A stretch of DNA of 64,000 nt, taken from an uncultured Flavobacteriaceae bacterium (GTDB lineage: Bacteria; Bacteroidota; Bacteroidia; Flavobacteriales; Flavobacteriaceae). Under the pieces are notes generated by a model. It did not search any database. It was not told where the DNA came from and worked only from the letters and a program-made list of their open reading frames with translations. Positions 23,895-32,798 of this stretch are shown here, one piece after another (position 1 is the stretch's first letter; each line of letters begins with the position of its first letter). The DNA is taken from contig CANLWB010000017.1 in NCBI GenBank assembly GCA_947494695.1, positions 1-64,000 on the forward strand, in the 5' to 3' direction. Position numbers and translations under genes: made by a program.

Positions 23895-24947
23895 ATGAAG
23901 ATACCAGGAAGAGTAAACGCTGTTAGAAGTAAAGTGATGAAGGGGTTGACAAAAAATGTTGGAAAAAATTACTCAAACCCAAAAATAAAATTAGATCGTG
24001 ATTTTAAGATAAAAAAAATACTCGTTTCGAGACCAAATCATAGACTGGGAAATCAATTGCTATTAACGCCATTAATCCAGGAGATTGTTAATACGTTTCC
24101 AGATTGTAAAATAGATTTATTCGTAAAAGGCGGCGTAGCGTATCCCATATTTGAAAATTATAAAGAGGTAGACCGTATTATTCAACTACCCAAAAAACCT
24201 TTTAGCCATTTATTAAAATATGGTTGGACTTGGCTTAAGCTAAAGAAAAGGCGCTATGATTTAGTAATAAATGCAGATAGAAACTCATCTTCCGGAAGGT
24301 TATCTACCAAATTTTCAAGAGGAACATTAAAGGTTTTTGGAGACATTGATGACGACATAAAGGAGTCGTTTGCAGATTACGAACATATTTCCAAGTATCC
24401 TGTTTATAATTTGAGACATTTTCTGGAAAAAACAGGGCTATCTCATGGTAATAATAGTATGCCAATACCAGTAATGGATATCAAACTAAGTGAAGCCGAA
24501 ATAAATAATGGAAAAAAAATATTGGATACGGTAGCCGATCCCAATAAAAACACCATATGTGTTTATACCAATGCTACCGGAGCTAAATGTTATTCTGAGA
24601 CCTGGTGGGAAACCTTCTACTCACGATTAAAAGAAGAGTATCCGCAATATAATATTATTGAAATGTTACCCATTGAAAATATTTCCAAAATCTCATTTAA
24701 GGCACCAAATTTTTATAGTAAAGATATTCGTGAAATGGGAGCTATCATTAGAAATACCTCAGTTTTTATAGCTGCGGATAATGGTGTTATGCATCTTGCC
24801 AGCGCATCTTTAACACCAACTATAGGTTTCTTTTCGGTTACAAATCAAAATATATATGAACCCTATGGTAATGGAAGTATAGCGTTAAATACTAATGATA
24901 CTACTATGGATGACTGGTTCAGGGAGATTCACAGAATCCTTAATTAA
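23895..24947 (+). CDS. Glycosyltransferase family 9 protein
   Basis: 350 residues, GT-B fold. KKILVSRPNHRLGNQLLLTP near 42-61 is the N-terminal GT9 motif (normally RxxxxGDxLLxTP), NTICVYTNATGAKCYSETWW marks the start of the second Rossmann domain, and FIAADNGVMHLASASLTPTI is the GT9 donor-binding motif. GT9 enzymes are heptosyltransferase relatives acting on LPS or glycans from ADP/NDP-sugars. The G-N-Q in place of G-D-x is a deviation in the first motif. Monocistronic, ends close to the convergent M23 gene. Confidence 0.82.
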   Translation: MKIPGRVNAVRSKVMKGLTKNVGKNYSNPKIKLDRDFKIKKILVSRPNHRLGNQLLLTPLIQEIVNTFPDCKIDLFVKGGVAYPIFENYKEVDRIIQLPKKPFSHLLKYGWTWLKLKKRRYDLVINADRNSSSGRLSTKFSRGTLKVFGDIDDDIKESFADYEHISKYPVYNLRHFLEKTGLSHGNNSMPIPVMDIKLSEAEINNGKKILDTVADPNKNTICVYTNATGAKCYSETWWETFYSRLKEEYPQYNIIEMLPIENISKISFKAPNFYSKDIREMGAIIRNTSVFIAADNGVMHLASASLTPTIGFFSVTNQNIYEPYGNGSIALNTNDTTMDDWFREIHRILN

Positions 24948-25018
24948 CGCAATCTAAATTTTAATGGACAAAGTGTTATATTATAATATAGCGACTTGTC
25001 ATGTTGATGGGGAGAAGA

Positions 25019-25942
25019 TTAGAAGGTGTATTCGAGAATGAGCCGTTGGCCTATACGTAACGTAGAAGTCTTTTTTATACGATTCGTTTTGCAAATGCTA
25101 GACATGGCTATATTATTTTTAGAGGCGATACGAGAAAGCGTATCACCACGCCTCACAATGTATACCACTTTACGCTTTTCTAAGCTAGCTATGGCCTCTT
25201 CTTTAGTCTGTAATACCTTTAATTTGGTCTGCTTTTTAGAGCTATGAAGCCCAGGTTTAGCCCAATTTTCGGTAACCCATATGTTTTTAGAGCGAATGGC
25301 ATTTTCTTTACCAAAATCAAATAAATATTCTGGGTTTATTGAGATTCCTTTGTAGTTAATACATAAATGCAAATGACTACCTCTGGCATTACCGGTAGCG
25401 CCTCCATATCCGAGAAGCTGACCTTGTCGTACCGTATCGTTAGCTTTTACAGCATATTTAGATAGATGAGCGTAGACCGTTTCAAGTCCGTTATAATGTC
25501 TTATAATAACTGTTCTTCCATGTCCCCTGCTGTAATGTGCAAAGCGCACCACGCCATTAAACATGGAAACTACGCTATCACCAGTAACAAGATCGATATC
25601 AATACCCCGATGTGCTCTACCTCGACGCCATCCAAAATGAGAGGTTACCACTTTTTTCATATTAATAGGAGAGGAGTATGTACTATCATCAAATTTGAGC
25701 TCAACCGGAAAATTAACTTTTACCTTTCTGTATGGGTTGTAAGCAGTGGTGTCCCAGTATTCTTTTTTGATATCTAAAAGCGCTTCATTGAGCTTTTTAT
25801 CAATATTTGAATTTTTTATGTCTCCAATTTTCTTTAGAAAAGGAAAATCTGAAAAACTGTTTAATTCTAAAGAATTAGGGTTTTCTTGTCCAAAACTAGG
25901 CGTACTAAATATTAAAAAAATGAGAGAGATTAAGAACTTCAT
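25019..25942 (-). CDS. Secreted M23 metallopeptidase with C-terminal LysM
   Basis: About 307 residues. Signal peptide MKFLISLIFLIFSTPSFGQ; M23 domain from VVTSHFGWRRGRAHRGIDID (zinc His and Asp) to AHLSKYAV and GSHLHLCINYKG (HxH zinc/catalytic site); LysM at the end, VVYIVRRGDTLSRIASKNNI to RIGQRLIL. Lytic endopeptidase acting on peptidoglycan cross-links, held to the wall by LysM. Start moved six codons in to the Met at the signal peptide. A cell-wall remodelling role, probably with division or separation. Confidence 0.88.
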   Translation of the reverse strand: MKFLISLIFLIFSTPSFGQENPNSLELNSFSDFPFLKKIGDIKNSNIDKKLNEALLDIKKEYWDTTAYNPYRKVKVNFPVELKFDDSTYSSPINMKKVVTSHFGWRRGRAHRGIDIDLVTGDSVVSMFNGVVRFAHYSRGHGRTVIIRHYNGLETVYAHLSKYAVKANDTVRQGQLLGYGGATGNARGSHLHLCINYKGISINPEYLFDFGKENAIRSKNIWVTENWAKPGLHSSKKQTKLKVLQTKEEAIASLEKRKVVYIVRRGDTLSRIASKNNIAMSSICKTNRIKKTSTLRIGQRLILEYTF

Positions 25943-26546
25943 ACTATTAATGCTATGCAAACTTTTTAAATTTTTGCTGGGCGAATTTAGACAAAAATCA
26001 TGGATAAACTTGTTAATGCCCTGTTAGATTTTAAACTAAAGCAATAATTAAGCCAAATAAACACCTTGTTGTTCAGTTTTTTGTGTGTTCTTAAGTTTAA
26101 GAACATAAAAAATAAGAAAGAAAAACGATGAACTAGTCATTAAAAAATATAACGATTAGTCTATAGCCGTAAACCTCAAGATAGACTTATTAAGAGAGGT
26201 GTCTAGCCCAAACTGAACAATTCAAAAAACAGAAAATACCGCGTTGTGCTCCAAACAGATAATGGTACAGAAATATAAAAAGTGCAGATATTGGATTAAT
26301 ACCTAAACTACATAAAATGAGAGATTAACGCTAAATCTTGTTTTTTGGTATTAATTTCTTATTTTTTTATCCGTTTTCATTCATTTTAATGCAAAAATCT
26401 TAATAATTTGCGCTAAAATAACGTTCATTCATCGATGATTTTTACATGCCGAATCATTTCATCGTGTAATTTCAGCGTTCGTATAGTTTTTATTTGGTTA
26501 TAGACTTTAAGGCTTAACTTTATCGTATTAATTAAGTCGTAGTCCT
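25943..26546. other. Intergenic region with a transposase remnant
   Basis: About 600 bp. Apart from the short transposase-like frame at 26222-26278 no gene, hairpin or promoter with both boxes is convincing. A palindrome-like TTCTTAAG-ttTAAGAA occurs near 26088-26103. Confidence 0.4.
26222..26278 (+). mobile_element. Remnant of an rve/DDE transposase
   Basis: Short frame SKNRKYRVVLQTDNGTEI then stop. LQTDNGTEI matches the second-Asp motif (QSDNGTEF) of IS3/IS481-type integrase-core transposases. Nothing recognisable flanks it, so only a scrap of the element survives. Confidence 0.4.
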
Positions 26547-27182
26547 ATGAAAAATCTAATAACCATTTATTGTTTTTTGTGTTTGATTGGCTTCTGTCAA
26601 ACAGGCATTGCTCAAGAATCTGCCAGCGCTTTAGACGAAAAGCCGGAGAACTTTAAGAAACGTAGTCCGATATATGATTATACGGAGAAGAAGTTGAATA
26701 ATGTCGATACGATACCCGATTTTTCAACACGAAAAAATAAACTAAAAATTACTGGTACTATTTATGAGAGTGATGGTGTAACTCCAGCTAAAAATGTACT
26801 TCTTTTTATTCATCAGGCTGATGAAAATGGAAATTTCGAATTAAAGAGGTCTAATAAAAAGCGTTATGTACACCACAGGGGATGGGTTAAAACCGATGCC
26901 GATGGTCACTATACATTCTATACATTTGTGCCAGGAAAATACATTTATGGAAACGAGTTGAAACAGATTCTTCCCATTATTAAAGAGCCTGGTAAACCCG
27001 AATATAAGATAGAAACTTATATTTTTGACGATGATCCACTATTAACAGAGTCCTGTCGTACAAGAATCAGACAGGAACCTGGAAGTGAAAGAATTCTTGA
27101 ATTAGATAAAAAAGAAGGCATCTTTGTTGCCAAGAGAGACATCATTCTCGGTAGAGAAGTTATCGATTCCTATGCCAAATAA
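26547..27182 (+). CDS. Secreted intradiol-dioxygenase-like protein lacking the iron-binding HxH
   Basis: 211 residues with a signal peptide (LIGFCQTGIAQ). PIYDYTEKKLNNVDTIPDF, KLKITGTIYESDGVTPAKNV, HHRGWVKTDADGHYTFYTFV and EYKIETYIFDDDPLLT follow the layout of flavobacterial secreted intradiol ring-cleavage dioxygenases (protocatechuate 3,4-dioxygenase beta-sandwich). In those enzymes the two histidines that bind Fe(III) sit in PxHIHxxVKEP; here the aligned segment reads LKQILPIIKEP, so both His are replaced. The protein is therefore probably not an active dioxygenase and may have become a binding protein. Stands alone, followed by a terminator. Confidence 0.75.
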   Translation: MKNLITIYCFLCLIGFCQTGIAQESASALDEKPENFKKRSPIYDYTEKKLNNVDTIPDFSTRKNKLKITGTIYESDGVTPAKNVLLFIHQADENGNFELKRSNKKRYVHHRGWVKTDADGHYTFYTFVPGKYIYGNELKQILPIIKEPGKPEYKIETYIFDDDPLLTESCRTRIRQEPGSERILELDKKEGIFVAKRDIILGREVIDSYAK

Positions 27183-27219
27183 GGATTTCATTAATATACC
27201 CACTTATATAGATAGAATG

Positions 27220-27248
27220 AGGCTTCTTTTTTGGAAGCCTTTTTTTTT
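27220..27248 (+). terminator. Terminator between the dioxygenase-like gene and the LytTR gene
   Basis: AGGCTTC-ttttttg-GAAGCCT followed by eight T's. Confidence 0.85.
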
Positions 27249-27265
27249 GCAATACATTAAGTAAC

Positions 27266-27955
27266 TTACAGCAGTAGGGCTAAGTGTTTTTTATAATTAT
27301 TGCCTATTGGAAGCTCTATCTGTTCTATCTCAACATCCTGCTTTGTATAGGCCGTAATTTTATCGCGGTTAATAATATAAGAGCGATGGATACGTACAAA
27401 TCGTTGATCCAGTAGCTTTTCAAAAGCCGACATACTAAACTTTGTAGTGATCTTCGTATCGGTTTGATGAATGGTTACGTAGTCTTTTATACTTTCAATA
27501 TATAATATATTATCAAAAACAACTTTAACCTGTTTTCGGTCTTTTGTAACAAAAATATGGTCTGTTTTAGGAGACAAAACAGCGCTATGTTCAGCGTTTA
27601 TATGCTGAGATGCTTTAAATTTTTCTATCGCATTAAAAAAGCGTCCAAAAGCAATAGGTTTTAACAGGTAATCGATAGCATTCAATTCAAAACCATCCAA
27701 TGCATAATCGCGGTAAGCAGTTACAAAAATAACCTTAGGTTTATTAACCATATTTTTTAAAAAATCGGTTCCCTTAAGAACGGGCATTTCAATATCCAGA
27801 AATAATAAATCGACCGACTGTTTTTGAAGAATTTTGCTGGCTTCAATAGCACTTTCACAGGAGGCCAATAGCTCAAAATCAGGTAACTGAGACAGATGCG
27901 TTTGTATGAGCTCTCTCGCCAATTCTTCATCATCAACAATGATACATTTATACAT
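27266..27955 (-). CDS. LytTR-type response regulator
   Basis: 229 residues. Receiver domain at 1-115: DDEELARE acidic pocket, phosphoacceptor Asp in VDLLFLDIEMPVLKGTDF, Thr/Lys in VIFVTAYRDYALDGF and YLLKPIAF. LytTR DNA-binding domain at ~130-229: FVTKDRKQVKVVFDNILYIE, VRIHRSYIINRDKI and IELPIGNNYKK. Shares one base of stop/start overlap with its kinase gene at 27955. LytTR regulators bind pairs of 9-bp direct repeats spaced one to two helical turns, which may connect it to the 21-bp repeats at 32654 and 34852. Confidence 0.92.
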   Translation of the reverse strand: MYKCIIVDDEELARELIQTHLSQLPDFELLASCESAIEASKILQKQSVDLLFLDIEMPVLKGTDFLKNMVNKPKVIFVTAYRDYALDGFELNAIDYLLKPIAFGRFFNAIEKFKASQHINAEHSAVLSPKTDHIFVTKDRKQVKVVFDNILYIESIKDYVTIHQTDTKITTKFSMSAFEKLLDQRFVRIHRSYIINRDKITAYTKQDVEIEQIELPIGNNYKKHLALLL

Positions 27956-29019
27956 TATTTACTTTTTAATTTTAAGGTGGCATGATGGTTTCCTCCTTCA
28001 TTTTTAATATACAAAGAATATGAATTTCCGTAAAGCAATTCCAATTGTTTTTTCACATTGTCTAGACCAATACCTTTATTATTACTGACTTTTAAAAAGG
28101 AATTAGAGTTTTTAATATCAAAAACAATCTCATTTTTATCTGCACTAATTTTTATAATAATAAAAGCTTCCTTTAATTCCTGAGCAACCCCATGCTTAAA
28201 GGCATTTTCTATAAAGGTTAATAGCAGAAAAGGAGCTATTTTCACCTCTTGCTCAATACGTTCGGAAAAATTAACGTTTACACGCTTTCCATAACGTAAT
28301 TTCTCTAAGGACAAATAATTCTTTATTAATTCGATTTCTTTACTAAGCAGAACAAAAGTGTCATCACAACGATATAGCATATAATCCAAAATATCGGATA
28401 ACTTTTCGATAACTTCCGGGGTTTCATCAGATTTTTTAATAGCCAGTGCGTACAAATTGTTAAGGGTATTGAATAAAAAATGCGGATTTAGTTGATGTTT
28501 TAGAGCGGTTAGTTCTGCTATTTTTTTTTGTTCATTTAACTTCAAGTAGGTTTGTTCCGTTTTATAAATACGAGCAACTAGAAGCAAGGCCGCAGGTGTT
28601 AAAAATTTGAGTGATTTCTTTAAAAAAGAATACATATTAATAAACCGATCCCAAAAGCTTTGTTGAGCTTGTTCTTTTTGTTCGGGAGTGAAATATTCAA
28701 AATACCTCACATCATAATAGTACGATTTAAAGACCAGATAGGCAGCATACATAATCACTAAAAGAACTAGGAGTAGTAAAACAAATAAAAGAGTTCTTTT
28801 CCGTTTTAAAAACTGTGGAATCAAGTAGTAAATACCAGTGTACGCCGTGATTATTTGTAAACTAACAATGGCAAAGGAAAATTCAAAAAGCTGCCTGTAA
28901 TCGCCATAATAGGTGATATTCATATAAAGAACAAAATATATGAAAACGACCAGCCAAAACATCAAATGACTGAAAGTTAAGGTTTTAAAAAAACGGTGTT
29001 TGTTTTTTGAGTGTTCCAT
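27955..29019 (-). CDS. LytS/YehU-like sensor histidine kinase
   Basis: 354 residues. Four transmembrane helices in the first ~160 residues (about 17-37, 43-65, 78-97, 135-150), then the His_kinase domain with phosphoacceptor His in LKHQLNPHFLFNTLNNLYAL and an HATPase with FIENAFKHG (N box) and NKGIGLDNVKKQLELLYG (G box). Forms a two-gene unit with the LytTR regulator. No periplasmic sensing domain is visible, so it probably senses within the membrane. Confidence 0.9.
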   Translation of the reverse strand: MEHSKNKHRFFKTLTFSHLMFWLVVFIYFVLYMNITYYGDYRQLFEFSFAIVSLQIITAYTGIYYLIPQFLKRKRTLLFVLLLLVLLVIMYAAYLVFKSYYYDVRYFEYFTPEQKEQAQQSFWDRFINMYSFLKKSLKFLTPAALLLVARIYKTEQTYLKLNEQKKIAELTALKHQLNPHFLFNTLNNLYALAIKKSDETPEVIEKLSDILDYMLYRCDDTFVLLSKEIELIKNYLSLEKLRYGKRVNVNFSERIEQEVKIAPFLLLTFIENAFKHGVAQELKEAFIIIKISADKNEIVFDIKNSNSFLKVSNNKGIGLDNVKKQLELLYGNSYSLYIKNEGGNHHATLKLKSK

Positions 29020-29254
29020 ATTAATCTTCTAAAATATCAAAGATTGCGGTATTGTTTGGTAAATATAGACAAAACAGTGTTTGGAGATGTCGAATATTGA
29101 TTTTATAAAGACAAACGCTTAAAATGACGAAAACCATATGTATAAAGGCATTAAGAGCGTATTTGTCTATTTAAAAAAAAGTTATGATTTACCCGTTTAT
29201 TTTTGGTACTGCCGAATGGCTTGTAGAGGAAAGTCATATAACTAAACCATTCAA

Positions 29255-30499
29255 ATGAATTTAAAAAAGAAATATCATGGGCTATGGCTTGTAATGATCC
29301 CGTTTTTATATTATGGGTGCCATGGCGAAAATGAGATTTTACTAAAAATTAAAGTAAAAGAAACTGGAGAGGTTGACAGGGCATTAGAATATGTGGAAGT
29401 TAGTTTACCACAGAGGAGTATGTATGTTAAGGGGATGAAAATGTATGTGTATCCACCAAATAATGAGGAAGTAATTTGCACTCAGATTATGGAATCTCCT
29501 TCAAGTGAACATAAAGGACGTTCCAAGGTTAAGTTGGTGTTTCCTGTCTCCATTAAAGCCAATGAGACCAAAGTATTTACCGTTCGTACGACGTCTAATA
29601 CATATCCGGAAGCGTATTCCGATTTGTATATTAAAGGAGAGGGGGTAAATCTGGTTGTTGAAAACAAATATTTTTCGGCTTCTTTTGAAAAGCAGCAGGG
29701 ATTTAAAGGGGATACATTAGGTGCAGGCCATTTGGGAAGTATTCTAATAAAAGGGGAGGACGAGGTGCGATTGCAACGAAAGCATCCGAATTTAAAAATA
29801 CATTGGGCTCCCAATTTTGCCAAAGAACAATTGGAATATAAAACCATGGCTCATATGACGAATCCCGATTCGGTCTTTATCTCATCCAAAGGGCCTTTTT
29901 GTTTTAGCTTTTCCCGAAGTGGTTGTGTTGATGGTTATGAAAAGATCGGTTTGAAAGGAACATATAAACTCTATGCTGGACTGCCTTACTTTATTTTTAG
30001 TAGTGATGTCTATTTTAAAGAACGCGATACCCTAAATCTTTTAAGAAATGATGAGATGACTATGGATAGCTTGTTTACGCATGTTGTTTACTCTAAAACA
30101 AAGGACGAACACTTAGAGTTACCACTTTATAAAGAAGAAACGATGTCGTATTTAGAGCAGTACCCCATACCAGACGATACGCCTTGGTTATTTTTTTACA
30201 ATAAAACAAAAACTTATGGTTTTGGAGTTATTCGATTGCTCTATGATAACCGAAATACTAGCGGAGGAGATGCACCCACTCAAAACAGACATACTAAAAT
30301 AACGGCAAGTAGGCACTCGGGTAGGTATTGGAATAGAAGGTTAATCGATAGTAGGAATACTGTGGTACCAGCAGGAAGCCGATATCGTGAAAAAAATGCT
30401 TATATCGTTTTTAAAGTAGGAGACAATATACCTACCAAAACGATAGCATATTATTCTAAATGCTTAAACAACCCTTTAGAGGTGAGTATTTTGAATTAA
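29255..30499 (+). CDS. Lipoprotein of unknown function
   Basis: 414 residues. N-terminal hydrophobic segment LWLVMIPFLYYG followed by Cys (lipobox YYGC). The remainder is beta-rich (PNLKIHWAPNFAKEQLEYKT; LPYFIFSSDVYFKERDTLNL; TPWLFFYNKTKTYGFGVIRL) and has the look of the mutarotase-like or jelly-roll proteins of polysaccharide-degrading bacteria, but I cannot assign a family. It precedes a lipoprotein alpha/beta-hydrolase homologue by 59 bp on the same strand, so the two may form a small operon; a -7-like TATTTTTG lies at 29198. Confidence 0.6.
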   Translation: MNLKKKYHGLWLVMIPFLYYGCHGENEILLKIKVKETGEVDRALEYVEVSLPQRSMYVKGMKMYVYPPNNEEVICTQIMESPSSEHKGRSKVKLVFPVSIKANETKVFTVRTTSNTYPEAYSDLYIKGEGVNLVVENKYFSASFEKQQGFKGDTLGAGHLGSILIKGEDEVRLQRKHPNLKIHWAPNFAKEQLEYKTMAHMTNPDSVFISSKGPFCFSFSRSGCVDGYEKIGLKGTYKLYAGLPYFIFSSDVYFKERDTLNLLRNDEMTMDSLFTHVVYSKTKDEHLELPLYKEETMSYLEQYPIPDDTPWLFFYNKTKTYGFGVIRLLYDNRNTSGGDAPTQNRHTKITASRHSGRYWNRRLIDSRNTVVPAGSRYREKNAYIVFKVGDNIPTKTIAYYSKCLNNPLEVSILN

Positions 30500-30558
30500 A
30501 CTTTGAGATATTGAATATTAAAAAACACATGACACAACACGAATTTAAATTATAAAAA

Positions 30559-31659
30559 ATGATTAATAATAAAATAACCTTACTCATGGCATTTGTCATT
30601 TTCTATGCTTGTTCAGATAAGTACCAAAAGCATTTTATTGATGATGAAGGAACGATTCATGTTCCGGCTTATACCTTACCACAGTCTTCTTTTTTAAGTG
30701 AGGACAGCAGGGCTATTATAAAAAAGCAACACGAAGACGAGCTAAAACTTTATAAAGAATGGGAGGTTGCATGTCCTTACCCGGAAGTCCCTACTGAAGA
30801 AACATTGGATGCCCATGAACAATGTAAGCAACAGCATTTTTACAAGACATCTACATATCGGGAAGCCTTGTCCCGGTACCCTGTGAATATCGAAATAGAC
30901 ACGATACATGGTGTTTATACCGAAGTTGTAACGCCGGCAGGAGGCGTTAAAGAAGAACATCGAGATAAGGTTTTAATAAGTCTTCATTCTGGAGCATTTC
31001 TCTATGGTTCCCGTACTGCCAGTCGTATAGAAGCGATTCCCATAGCGTCGTTAACGGGAATCAAGGTTATTAGTGTGGATTATCGAATGGGGCCTAAACA
31101 TCAATTTCCAGCGGCCAGTGAAGATGTCGCGGCGGTTTATAAAGCACTGCTTAAAGTATACAAACCAGAAAATATAGGGATTTATGGGTATGCCGCCGGA
31201 GGAGCACTTACAACACAAGCTATGGCCTGGTTTCAAAAGGAGGGTTTACCAATGCCTGGTGCTGTTGGTATGATATGTATGGCTGCCGCCGAACCACGAC
31301 CAAAAACAGATTCCATGCATATGGTGTCCGCCATTTTGGGTTACGATGGAATAGCACCGTTTACATATTTTAGGCCTTACTATGGAGAACATCCCGATTT
31401 TAACGATCCGTTACTGGTTCCATTAAAATCTGAAGCAGTGTTATCAAAATTCCCACCGTCATTGTTAATCGTTTCTACCAGAGATTTTCATCTTAGTTCG
31501 GTGGCATACACACATACACAGCTTGTAAAACTTGGGGTAGAAGCAGAATTACACATATGGGAAGGCCTTGGGCATGTGTTTATTGCTAATTCGGAACTTC
31601 CCGAATCTCAAGATGCCTATAATGTTATCGTTAACTTTTTTAAGAAACATTTAAAATAA
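30559..31659 (+). CDS. Lipoprotein alpha/beta-hydrolase homologue lacking the catalytic serine
   Basis: 366 residues with a lipoprotein signal (LLMAFVIFYA-C). The fold is that of hormone-sensitive-lipase-type esterases: VLISLHSGAFLYGSRTAS (oxyanion region, usually HGGxF), VISVDYRMGPKHQFPAASED, then IGIYGYAAGGALT, and the acid and His in STRDFHLSS and GLGHVFIAN. In active members the nucleophile elbow reads GxSAGG; here the serine is alanine (GYAAGG) and the oxyanion HGG is HSG. Asp and His remain. It is probably an inactive paralogue kept for binding. The stop overlaps the convergent slipin gene by 9 bp. Confidence 0.78.
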   Translation: MINNKITLLMAFVIFYACSDKYQKHFIDDEGTIHVPAYTLPQSSFLSEDSRAIIKKQHEDELKLYKEWEVACPYPEVPTEETLDAHEQCKQQHFYKTSTYREALSRYPVNIEIDTIHGVYTEVVTPAGGVKEEHRDKVLISLHSGAFLYGSRTASRIEAIPIASLTGIKVISVDYRMGPKHQFPAASEDVAAVYKALLKVYKPENIGIYGYAAGGALTTQAMAWFQKEGLPMPGAVGMICMAAAEPRPKTDSMHMVSAILGYDGIAPFTYFRPYYGEHPDFNDPLLVPLKSEAVLSKFPPSLLIVSTRDFHLSSVAYTHTQLVKLGVEAELHIWEGLGHVFIANSELPESQDAYNVIVNFFKKHLK

Positions 31660-32397
31660 TTTTTGTTCCTTTTGCTTCGGTAATACTTCCTCGGGGAAAG
31701 GAAACAGAATGGTGGAGTTCTTTTCGGCAGCGATATTAGACAACGTTTGATATAGCCTTAATTTTATTGCAGAAGGAGACTGATCTATTAGTTTCCCAGC
31801 TTCAAGTAATTTTCCAGCGGCCTGTTCTTCTGCCAGAGCTAAAATAATTCGTGCTCGTCTGGAACGTTCTGCTTCAGCTTGATTGGCCATCATACGTCTC
31901 ATATTTTCTGGTAGTTGAATGTCTTTAATTTTCACATCGTTAATATCAATACCCCATTCTTTGGTTTCCAATTCAACAATACTTTTAATATTCTTCCCCA
32001 TTTCTTCCCGTTTCGACAGAATGGTATCTAGTTCTACCTTACCGCACACATCTCGTAAGGCGGCCTGAGCCAGTTGGGTAATGGCAAACTTATATTCTTC
32101 AACTTCCAAAACAGCACGTTCCGGGTCGCTAATTTTAAAGAACAAAACACCGTCAATACTGCACGGAACATTATCTTCGGTCATTACTTCCTGAGAAACA
32201 ATATTAATGGTAATAACACGAATATCTACTACCTGAATAGTTTCGACTATAGGAATAATCCATCTAAACCCCGGTTTTAAGGTTTTTATATACTTACCAA
32301 ATCTAAATTTTGGAGCGCGTTTATATTCATAAACAATACGTATTCCAGCCAAAAGAAAAACGACCAGACCGATACTAAATATTTGAATAGCATTCAT
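31651..32397 (-). CDS. SPFH/stomatin-like (slipin) membrane protein
   Basis: 248 residues. One N-terminal transmembrane helix (IFSIGLVVFLLAGIRIVYEY), then a Band 7/SPFH domain: LKPGFRWIIPIVETIQVVDI, VMTEDNVPCSIDGVLFFKIS and WGIDINDVKIKDIQLPENMR, with the coiled-coil AEAERSRRARIILALAEEQA at its end. Forms oligomers on the inner membrane in lipid domains; often found with an NfeD protein, which is not present here. Stand-alone gene. Confidence 0.9.
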   Translation of the reverse strand: MNAIQIFSIGLVVFLLAGIRIVYEYKRAPKFRFGKYIKTLKPGFRWIIPIVETIQVVDIRVITINIVSQEVMTEDNVPCSIDGVLFFKISDPERAVLEVEEYKFAITQLAQAALRDVCGKVELDTILSKREEMGKNIKSIVELETKEWGIDINDVKIKDIQLPENMRRMMANQAEAERSRRARIILALAEEQAAGKLLEAGKLIDQSPSAIKLRLYQTLSNIAAEKNSTILFPFPEEVLPKQKEQKLF

Positions 32398-32653
32398 AAT
32401 TACAGGTTTTAAATTGAAATTAAGTTATAAAGTATGAGCCTTAAAGGAGAGGAGGTCTCGTATTAAAGGCATAAAAAATTAAGCACCAATGAGGCTAAAT
32501 GCCTAGAAAGTAACACTATAATATACAAAAAAACTAAGATAAATTAAAATGATTCGGCAGATTAAACTTATCTATTAAACCAGTGTGTTTTTCTACCATT
32601 AGAGCGGGGGATGTTTCTAATAGTCATCATCATGTTACTTCATGTAAATTTTG

Positions 32654-32725
32654 TTCACCATTTTTTTTGTGCAATTCACCATTTTAATTCACTCATTCAC
32701 CATTAAAATGAGTGCATTCACCATT
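32654..32725 (+). promoter_or_regulatory. Four 9-bp boxes at exact 21-bp spacing, copy 1
   Basis: TTCACCATT begins at 32654, 32675, 32696 and 32717: four identical 9-mers, 21 bp apart, so on one face of the helix. The sequence between them is not conserved. They end 74 bp before the start of the lipoprotein gene at 32799. The layout (9-bp direct repeats, 12-bp spacers) is that of LytTR-domain binding sites. Confidence 0.75.
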
Positions 32726-32757
32726 TTTACGAGTGCATTTGGCACAATCATTTAAGG

Positions 32758-32776
32758 TTGGCAAGGTATTTGCCAA
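32758..32776 (+). promoter_or_regulatory. Palindrome between the boxes and the lipoprotein gene, copy 1
   Basis: TTGGCAA-ggtat-TTGCCAA, perfect 7-bp arms, starting 41 bp after the fourth box and kept at the same distance in copy 2 (34956-34974). It may be an operator or the leader hairpin of the mRNA. Confidence 0.55.
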
Positions 32777-32798
32777 TATTCGTGAAAAATAAAACCCC

